A stretch of DNA of 64,000 nucleotides, from positions 62,001 to 126,000 of the forward strand of contig JAOPGA020000946.1 in the NCBI GenBank assembly GCA_026419775.2, given 5' to 3'. Below, piece after piece: positions 44,060-53,400 of this stretch. The notes beneath the pieces were generated by a model that did not search any database, was not told the origin of the DNA, and was given only the letters and a program-made list of their open reading frames with translations. Position numbers and translations under genes: made by a program. Within the stretch, counting starts at the first letter, position 1. Every line of letters begins with the position of its first letter. The DNA comes from Acrasis kona. Lineage: Eukaryota; Heterolobosea; Eutetramitea; Acrasida; Acrasidae.

Positions 44060-44935
44060 ATGGTAGTGGATCATCAAGTCATTTTAGTTACTGGAGCCAA
44101 CAAAGGAATAGGTTACAAGAGTGTTGAATTACTTAGCAAGTCACATCCTGAAAGCGTTATTTTGCTTGGAGCACGTGATGAGAATAGAGGAAATGAGGCT
44201 GTTAGTAAACTAAGTGCCAACAATGTGCATTTTTTACAACTTGATGCAACTGATTCAAAGAGCATAGATGCCGCAGTCCAAACAGTTGCCGACAAGTATG
44301 GTAAATTGAACGTTCTAATAAACAACGCTGGTATTGGTTCCAGCTCGGGTGGATTAGAAGAAGTGAAGAAAACATTTGATGTTAATTATTTTGGAGCTCA
44401 GAGAGTTATCGGTTCGTTCCTACCTTTGTTAAAGAAGTCAAGAGAAGCAGGAGAGGATGCACGCGTGTTGATTGTGAGCAGTGAAGTAGGTGCATGGAGT
44501 CATAATCTACAACCTGAAGATTTACAAAAGGTACTTGACGAAGTGGACAACCTTAGTGTTCAACAATTGAATGACCTATCGCAAGACTTCCTTACCTCAG
44601 TACAAACTGATAAGAAATCAATGTATGATTGGAAGGATTTGTTTAATGGATATGGTCCTAGCAAAACTTTAGTGAGTGTGTATGGCAGAGTAATAGCTCG
44701 TGAATTGAAGGGTGATGGTATTGTCGTGGTTCTACTATGTCCCGGATACTGTGCGACAGATTTGAACAATAACTCTGGATACCGTTCAGCCGAACAAGGT
44801 GCCGAAAGTATTAATTATGGCCTTAAAGTGAAGCTTGCCGAGACTGGAGGTTTCTTCCAGGATGGACACGCACAATCCATCAAGTCTGAGATACCTGAAG
44901 CAATGAAAGCAGCGATCGCTAAGCACCAAGAATAA
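44060..44935 (+). CDS. Carbonyl-reductase-like short-chain dehydrogenase
   Basis: Single exon, 291 residues. Classical SDR features: cofactor loop TGANKGIG (residues 11-18), LDATD, NNAG, VSSEVG with the catalytic Ser, and YGPSK with the catalytic Tyr and Lys. The long insertion before YxxxK (LQPEDLQKVLDEVDNLSVQQ) is typical of monomeric carbonyl reductases of the CBR1 group, which reduce carbonyls with NADPH; Arg/Lys near the cofactor loop (GARDENR) agrees with NADPH. The stop runs into AATAATATTA. Substrate unknown. Confidence 0.94.
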   Translation: MVVDHQVILVTGANKGIGYKSVELLSKSHPESVILLGARDENRGNEAVSKLSANNVHFLQLDATDSKSIDAAVQTVADKYGKLNVLINNAGIGSSSGGLEEVKKTFDVNYFGAQRVIGSFLPLLKKSREAGEDARVLIVSSEVGAWSHNLQPEDLQKVLDEVDNLSVQQLNDLSQDFLTSVQTDKKSMYDWKDLFNGYGPSKTLVSVYGRVIARELKGDGIVVVLLCPGYCATDLNNNSGYRSAEQGAESINYGLKVKLAETGGFFQDGHAQSIKSEIPEAMKAAIAKHQE

Positions 44936-44959
44936 ATAATATTATTATGATTTCCATCG

Positions 44960-45366
44960 ACTACTCCATTTGCACAGAAAAACTTTTTTACCTCCCCTTC
45001 AGAAAAGATTTACCAGAAGCATCAAGATAGCATAGTGGTCCCCATATCCTTCTTTCTAGATGACTTTGCCATGTATGGATTGATGCAACAAAAATAAGAG
45101 GTTGCTGTAGGTGTGTATGCAGTTTGTACCACTTCCAAAACACCATTCGCGAGATAAAAAATGCACACCCTGATGAGCTACAGGTTAGGTCAATAAACGA
45201 GAGACTAGAAGCAGAAGAACAAGGAATCACCCATCCTGATTATTCATCAAATAAAAATGTCTTTGATCCCATCACAATGATGGATTATAATGATGGAAAT
45301 CGTGATGACTACTTTAATATTCATGAGGGAGTTCAGACTGATTTGTTTCATGCTGAGGTTCTGTAA
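44960..45366 (+). mobile_element. Second relic of the Plavaka/KDZ-like transposase family
   Basis: Blocks in shifting frames read VPISFFLDDFAMYG, then a Gly-x-Tyr strand and YHFQNTIREIKNAHPDELQV, the same order as in the relic at 41.4 kb (FYDMAKYR, GGFYMVV, PNMKRDLL). The last open part (to 45366) continues as INERLEAEEQGITHPDYSSN and stops. Several stops and frame changes show it is dead. The two relics flank a 2.6-kb block of four small genes. Assignment is by pattern only and is weaker than for the first copy. Confidence 0.45.
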
Positions 45367-45418
45367 CAGTACAAATTATCTCTTGTTCTCAAGAATTTCA
45401 AAAAAGCAGAGGCTTTCT

Positions 45419-45834
45419 TTAACTTGGTGAACGAAAACTATCATGAGTATTGGATGGCAGACAAATTTGATTGACGGTGATGACAATGGCAATGAGAACA
45501 GCAGTCAATCTAGCAGAAGCGATGATCGCTTCAACATCAATATCATATTCCTCACACTGGACACTCACTCTGACCACCTTGGCTTGCTCCTGACCTCCTC
45601 CACCACCCACTACAATAACATGTGGAGCACTTTAGTTGTGTGTGACTTACTTTGATTCTGTCTCTGTCTGATTTCATCCAACCTCGCTTGATCAGCAAAT
45701 GCCAAAATAATTGCACCTGATGTGATGACCTTATTGCCATTCAACAAAGAAAGCTGCTCGTTGCTAATGACAAGTGTATCTGTAAATTTATACTTGCCCT
45801 TGATCAATTCCTTCAATTCTCCATTTGTGCTGGG
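45419..45834 (-). pseudogene. Partial gene remnant of unknown family
   Basis: A protein-like block (ELIKGKYKFTDTLVISNEQL, GAIILAFADQARLDEIRQRQ) at 45834-45654 is followed by a good GT-AG intron (GTAAGTCACAC to TTATTGTAG, 41 nt). A second block in frame follows (MGGGGGQEQAKVVRVSVQCE), down to a stop at 45419. No start codon fits upstream: the frame closes within a few codons, and the only nearby ATG lies in another frame. I read it as the broken 3' part of a gene, unless a further 5' exon was missed. No family recognised. Confidence 0.4.
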
Positions 45835-45837
45835 CAA

Positions 45838-46171
45838 TATGAATCACCTCTAGTGTGATCGAATTGTCTTGTCCATTCTTGATAACTGAGGATTAGACAT
45901 TTGCTAATATGTGAATTGCTGCAGCGGCGCAAAAGTTGCTTCATAATTGTTGAGCTCTAGTACAAAAGTAGTTCCCAGAAAAACATCAATGGCTTTTGTC
46001 GATTACACCATGACAACGGAATAAAGTGTCAACCTGGATTCTAATAGTTTTTTATATATTGAGGGCATCCGCGAAAGGGTCTCTTATGCATTGAAGAAAT
46101 CGCAACGAGCAAAATGGAGTGAGTCTTATTCGAAATTTTTGAAAATAAATTTTAAAAATTTTGAAAATTAT
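45838..46171. other. Intergenic stretch downstream of the metaxin gene
   Basis: 334 bp of AT-rich DNA between the gene remnant and the metaxin 3' end. A palindromic AT tract (AAATTTTTGAAAATAAATTTTAAAAATTTTGAAAA type, 46130-46170) probably includes the metaxin polyadenylation region. No other feature seen. Confidence 0.3.
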
Positions 46172-47125
46172 TTATTTTAAAAATACTCTTAAAAGCATGG
46201 GAAGCGATAAAGCAGCAACGCTAGCGGCAAGGAATACATATGATTTTGTTTTTTGATCACGTTCGAGTGCTAACTGCAATTTGATGTCATTTAATGTTTT
46301 TGCTTCTTTGAATTGATTGTCTTGTTTGATGGCGTCTGGTTCAAAGTATGTTTTTGTGATCATTTGACAGTAGGCGACTAGTTTGGGGAATTTTGATAAG
46401 ATGCTGTTGATTGATTGATCTTTATAGTTTGGGTACGCTAGGCAAGATAACACTCCATAGGCGTAGGCGTCTAATGATGTTGGTCTAAAAAGTCGTTACA
46501 GTGTGATGTGAAATACTTACGTGTTCAAGATCATGAAATTTTTGTCAACACTAACCAAAGCGTCTAACATTAGTAAACCATTTAGTAGGCTTTTATAAAT
46601 GTCTTCTTTTGTAACTTCTGTACCAAACATGTCAAATATTTGTTTACGCACCCTGAGGTGCATGGCATAAGGTTCGTACCATCCTCTTAATATTGGTAGA
46701 CCCTCTTTATAGCTCGGTTTTGTTGTTTGTTGATAATTCTTTCCATCACACCACATGATATAAAGCACACAAGGCATCATTATATCCAATATATATGATG
46801 TTGTGGCAATGTGTTTCGAACGTTGCTTTGCCTTGAGACCAACATCCAAATCATATTTAGAAGGAGGTTGTTGAGATCTCACGTAATCTATAATTTTTCT
46901 TGTGCCCTCAATCGTCTTTGTTTGTTTATCGTTTGAAATATCTTCGTAAGCAAAATAGGGTTGTTTTGTACTAGGCCTGTTATCGATCCTGCCAGGCTTC
47001 ACACCAATGAATTTAAAGTAGGTTAGTACTGCCATACAGTGAGGATCCATTGTTGGGATATTCAAGCCAGCGCATTTCAAAGATAGGTTTATGTCAAGTT
47101 TTGGATCTTCTCTTTGTCTCTTCAT
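46172..47125 (-). CDS. Metaxin/Sam37-like mitochondrial outer membrane protein
   Basis: Exons 47125-46521 and 46484-46172 with a 36-nt intron; 305 residues. The first ATG is at 47125 (MKRQRED); the frame upstream has none. It shows the metaxin arrangement of a thioredoxin-like then GST-C-like fold: CMAVLTYFKFIGVKPGRIDN, QPYFAYEDISNDKQTKTIEG, and near the end TPTSLDAYAYGVLSCLAYPN, the Metaxin/Sam domain signature. A C-terminal helix (YVFLAASVAALSLPMLL) would be a tail anchor. Metaxins serve the SAM complex that inserts beta-barrel proteins. A 207-bp piece of exon 2 was copied to 17790-17996. The gene diverges from the giant rod gene, 287 bp between starts. Confidence 0.85.
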
Positions 47126-47412
47126 TCCTGGTTGTTCAGAAAGGCTCAAGGAATAAATTGTATCTTGTAATGTATTTTGTTTGAATTACAGTACCACCAA
47201 TTCTCAGTGAACAGTTAGTCATCTATTACTTTTGAAATTCAATATCTAGAAATTAAAACAAGGTCTCTACGGTCGTGTGAAATGTTGGCTAAGCATAAAT
47301 TTTACCACCTAAATTAATCTTGCCGCCTTCCACAAATCATAACGTTACCGCTAGTTTACCGCAGATTTTTGATTTTAAATTAGGTTGTAGATCAATTGTT
47401 GATTGACGCTCT

Positions 47413-50400
47413 ATGTCCGATATTGAGTCTTACGAGGACTCACCGCAGGACACTTCTCGCGGAGGAAGGAGTGTATCTCCACAGCGCGAAGCTATAATGA
47501 GAAATAGATTAGAGAACTATAAGCGCAATAAACGTCGTGATGGCGATGATACTGGCGATGAGCATGATGATGCGTTTCAATCCCCTGTAGCTAACCGCAC
47601 AGTTATAAATTCGCGGAAGTCTGTAACCACCGTTAGAGTGAGGGGTAAGAACAGGAACCCATCTCCAACGAAAGGCGCGAATACATCAACTTCCCCATCT
47701 GCTGGTGACGTAGGTATGCCACCAATGGAGTCAATAGAGTCTCAGAGCATCAGTTCACTCAAAGCATCGTATGAGAGGAACCGAAGAGAACAGGATAACC
47801 AAGTTGAACTGGTTGTTTCGAGTTATAGAGATATGATGGAGGATATGAAAAGGCAGCGTAATGAGGCACTCAGCGAAAGAGAGCGCGAAAGAATAGATTA
47901 TGAGACCAAAGTGATGCAGAAAGCTGAGGAAATTATTTCAAGGCACAGCGAGCAAACCAATAGACAAAGACTTGAGGTTTTCCAAAAAGCTGAGGAAATA
48001 ATCAAAAACTACAAATCTATGACAAACATTGCCCAAGATCAATTGATCAAGGAAAGAGAGGCCACCAACCGTTTAAAGATGGAGTTCTTTTCTCAGCAAG
48101 AGACAACGAAAGAGTCCATCCTAAAGGAAGTAACGGACCGTTATGAGAATAGAATTAGACAATATCAAAAGCAGGTTGAAGATCTACAAAAAAAAATAAC
48201 GGCGAGCAAGTTCGACTCCACCAGAACTGCTGATGAAAGAGTGGATTATTACAAAGCAAAATACGAAGAGACTGAAGCTTTATTGGCCGAGGAGCAGGCA
48301 AAATGGCAAGAAAGAGACATCCTTTTACAAGGAGAGTTGGACGGTCTTCGTAGCAGCATACCACTACTCACTCAACAAAGAGCTGATGAGATGATTCACG
48401 AGTACCAACAGCAGCTCAAGAAGAGCGAGCAACAACTCATGAAGGAGCAAACAAAGTTGCTTAACAACAAGGCGGAAGAGTACAAACAAGAACAAGAACA
48501 ATTAAAGCGCGACATGGAGCATGCAAAAATTCTTTTGGAGGAGGGAAAGAACAGGGATATCAAAAGAATGAAAGAAAGACTGGACGAAGAAAAGAGACAA
48601 TTCGAACAATTGATGAACTCACGATTTGACAAATTAAAAGCTCAAATGGAACAAGAGTTTGAGATCAAGAAAAGCGAATTGAGCGAAAAGGAAATTAACA
48701 TGATTGAATCCATAGATAAGGAGCGCTTACAGCTACAGAGTAAATTAAATGAAGAAAAGGAACAATTCCAATCCACTATTTACTCCAAGACACTCCAAAT
48801 GATCTCAGAGTTTGAAAAGAACCTGAATAAAAAGGGAGAGGAACAAATGTACGATCAACAAATTCAACTCACCTCTATGAGCAGAGACAATCTCGATCGC
48901 ATTAAAAACGAAAAAGAGGCCCGTGCCGAATTTGAGAGGCAAGCAATGGAGAAGGCTATGGCTGTTGTGAAAGACTTTGAAGTCAAGATGAGACAAGAAA
49001 GTGAGAGGCAACAGCAAATCAAACTCAAGGAGCTCGAGGACATTGCCCAACGTGAACGCTCTCGTCAAGAGGAGGAAAATAAGAGGAGAAGAGAATTTGA
49101 AAAGGATCTCATGGCCAAGTACGAACAACAAAAAGCTTCCCACAGGATATTATTAGACAAGGAATATAATGATAGGCATCACGAAGCCCAACTTGAACTC
49201 GCCCGCAAAGAACAAGAGTTGTTACAAAAGGTTGACGAGGAGAAACAAAGACTGTATGAACGTGAACGCGAAATTCTACGTAGAACAGAAGACATCAAAC
49301 GTCAAAAGGAAGAGGAAGCATTAAGCAGAATTGAAGAACTCCGTAATGATTTGTACGCTCAATGGGAGCGTCAAACCAGAGAGGAGGGTAAGAAGATCAT
49401 GGAAGAGCGTGAAAATCACCAAAAGGAACTTGACAGCATGAAAAAGACTTATGAAGAAAAGATTTCCAACATTAAATCACTTACCCTGCGAGAGGTCAAG
49501 GAGTCCAAACGCGACAACCAAGAATGGGAGAACCGTCTCAAACAAGAATACGAAGAAAAGGTTGCCAAATTAGAAGACGACCGCAGAAGATTAGAGAAGG
49601 AAACGAGCCTCAAGATCTTTGATAAAAAGAAGGAAATGGAAGATCAGTATGCGCTCAAAGTCAAGGAGGCAAGATCAGAAATGGACAGACAAGTACAAAA
49701 ACGTGAACACGAACTCGCTCAAGAGCGCGACCAACTCCAATATGACAAGTTGCAACATGAACGCGAAATGAGAGAACTTTTAAACGAACGCCTCAAGGAA
49801 GCCAACGAAAAATTTGAAAACCGCCTCAAGAACACAAATCTAAAGGAACACGAATGGAGGAAACAATTCGAAGATGAAAAGGCAGAACTACATGCACGCC
49901 TAGAAGAGGACAAGATGAAGTTCGAAGAGCGCATTCGCTTCGAACACGACAAGATGCTACGCGATCAAAAAGCAAAACACAAACAGGACAAACAAAAGAT
50001 TCGCGATCAGATGGAGCAACGCATACAAACCGTCAGAGAAGAATCCCAAAACGATCTCATCAACAACGAAAAAAAGAGAGAAGAATTCGAAAATGACGTC
50101 AGGGAGCGCCATCAACGTTTATTCAAGGACAAGGAACAATTCTACCTTCAAGCCATCGAAACATTAAAAATGAATGCAAGGCAGCAAAGAGATCAATTCG
50201 AAACCACACAAAACGAAATCGAACTTCAACTCCGACAAGAACGCGAAAGAGTGGAAGAACAAATTTCATTCAAGTATCAACACATTATCGAACAATTACA
50301 ACAAGACTCGAAGAGAGATGCTCAAATCAGACTTCAACGTGAAATTGATTACGAAGGCGAAAAATTACAACAAGAGTTGGAGATCAAGAAACAAATCGAA

Positions 50401-53400
50401 GCCGAAAGAATCAAATACGAAGAACGCATTCAGGACAAGTTTGCAAGAGTCGCAGAAGAGACCGAAAGAAGTTACAACGAAATCATCAAGCAGCTCAAGG
50501 ACAAACTGGATTACAATCGTCATCAATTGGATCAATTCGGATCCAGAGAAGCAGAAATTCGCAAAACACACGAAGAACAATTATTGGACATGCAAAGACA
50601 AGTCGAATTCAACAAGGTACAATTCGAAGAGGACAGCAAGATGAGATATCAAAAATTACTTTCGGAATATACCAGCAAGGTGCGTCAACAATTATTGGAT
50701 AACGAAAAGAAGGAAAGAGAATTGCGTCAAGATGAGATGGATCAGCTCAATGCAAAAGTGATGCAGATGGAATCACAAAATAAAGATTACGAACTAGAGA
50801 GCAGAGAACGAGCCAACAAGGCCATCAAGCAGAGCGAAGATCGTTGGAAGAGCGAAAAACAAAAATTAGAACTTTATTATTCCGATCTATTACAAAAAAT
50901 GCAGGACGAAAAGGGCGCTTACAAACAAGAACTCGACGAACAATTACGTCATCGCGAAAAGGAACTCCGCACACAAATCGATCACTTACGCGTCAAATTA
51001 GAATCGACGGCCGACATTAGAATTCAAGATGCAAGAGAACAATTAGAAAAGGAACGAAACAAAATGATGAAGGAACTATCCGACAGGGTGCTAAACGAAA
51101 AGGAAGAGCGATCCAAGATTGAAAAGGACTTACGATCTGATCTGGAGAGAGAATTACAACATCGACTCGACGTGACGAATCGTGATTTCGAATCGAGACA
51201 ATCAATGTTCGATAAGAGAAAGGAAGAAATCGAACTCAACGAACGAAACAGAGCTCGTTGGTACGAAGATCAAAGACGTGACTTTGAGGCCGAATTAAGA
51301 AACAAGTACGACAAGCTGCTCAACGCCGATCAATTACAGACCAAACAACAATTGGATCAATTCAAACAAACCATGGACAACGAGCGCAACGAAATGAACA
51401 AGCGTCATCAAGAAGCCAACAGAAAAATGGAAGCCGAAATGATACAATACGAAAAGAACATTAGAGACAAGTACGAACAATTACATCAAGCGAACGAATC
51501 TCGTTACAAGGATTTGATTCGTCAAAAAGAATTAATGCATCAGGAAGAATTTGATTCCGCTCGTTCGATTCGTCAAAATGAATTGGAGAATAACGAAAGA
51601 GAAAAGATTGAATTCGAGATTCGAATCAGAGAGAAATTCGAATTGATGCAAAGAGAATTGGAAGGAAAGTACAGCGCGTTGTTAGCGGAGGCAGAATCGA
51701 GGGCCAAGAAAACAAAAGAAATGTTGGAGATGGAATTGTACAAGGAAAGAGAAACAAACGCACAGCTCGATCGAGAGAAATTCCAATACGAAGAACGCAT
51801 TCGTAACAAGTTCGAATCGGCCATGGAAAATAACAAGAACGAAATCATTCGCGACAAGAAACAAATGGAAGAATTGTACAAGAATGAAATCGAACAATTG
51901 ATGATTTTACATTCCGATAAGGAACGCATCATGGAAAAGAACAAATTAGAATACGAAGAGGGCATACGCGACAAGTACGTCAAGATTGCCGAAGAAAAGG
52001 AACGATCGCTTCGTCTCGATCAAGACCAACTACGAATCAAGGATCAAAAGCATTGGCAAGATCGACAAGAGGAATGGTTAAAGAAGGAACGCGAACAAGA
52101 GACGCGTCAATCTCAATACGAACAATCCATCAAAATCAAATACGAACAATCCATCACGGACCACATGAACCAAAACAATATCGAAATGCGTCGCCTTCGT
52201 AACGAATTGGACGAGGAACGACAATTGCTCAAAAAGGATCAAGTGGACGCCGAACGCGACTTGCAAGCCAAACATCAAAAATACGAAAGAGAAATCAAGA
52301 GTGCATTCGAAAAGGAAAAACGAGATTTGATCGCAAAACACGATGCATTGATCGATCACTTGAAAAATCAATTACAACAAGAACGTCAACAAATCGCTCA
52401 GGATCAAATCAATCACGAAACCATGTTGGAAAGAAAAGTATTGGATTACGAGAATCAATTGAGAGAGCAATACGAACAATCTAGAATTCAACAATCTCAT
52501 CAGGATCAAATCTTGTTGAAAAAGAAGCAAGAAGCACTGGAGAATCAATTCGACGCTCGATTCAAACGAGATCAAGATAAATTCAATCAATTAGAATTAT
52601 CGAGGATCGAATTCGAAGAATCCACAAAATCACAATATGCACAATTGATTCAATCCAAGGACGATTTGTTACAATCTCAAACCAAGGAACGATTAGCTGC
52701 ACAAGATGTCGAAAGACAATCGTTACACAAACAAATCAACGAGATGATTCAAAACACTCGTAGGGATCAAGTCATGTACGAGGAGGAAATACGCAAAAAG
52801 TATACCGAAATGATCGAAAAGATTCAACAAGATACCAAGGATTTGATACACGACAGGGAACAACTCGAAAAACAAGAATGGTTGAATAGAGAAATGCAAT
52901 ATCAAGATAAGGAAATTCACCTACAAGAATCAAAAGTAGAATATCAAAAACAAATCCGTCAACAATTCGAAGAATTATTAAATGCCGAAAAGATCAAATC
53001 CAATCAAATCAAACAAGCATTCGAAGATTCCATTCAACAAGATCGACAATTGGAACAAGAGAAGTTGATGGAGAGGGAGGCTCAATTAGAAATGGATCGA
53101 TTGAATTACGAACAATCCATAAGAGATCGCGCAGATAAGGACCTTGCAGAATCCAGAGAACGCGGCAGGATCATTCTGATGGAAGCGAGCGAACAATTCA
53201 ATCAAGAACATGCCAGGACGCTAAAGGAATTCGCAATGCAAAGAGAGGAACATGATCAAGAAATGATGGACGTTCAAGATCGTTACAGGAGGGAACAAGA
53301 AGAACAAATCAAACATTATCAAGAAACTCATAGTCAGGTCCTGTTCGAAAAGGATCAACAATTCCGCAACACGCTCGCACAAATCGAAAGGAGCGCTCGC

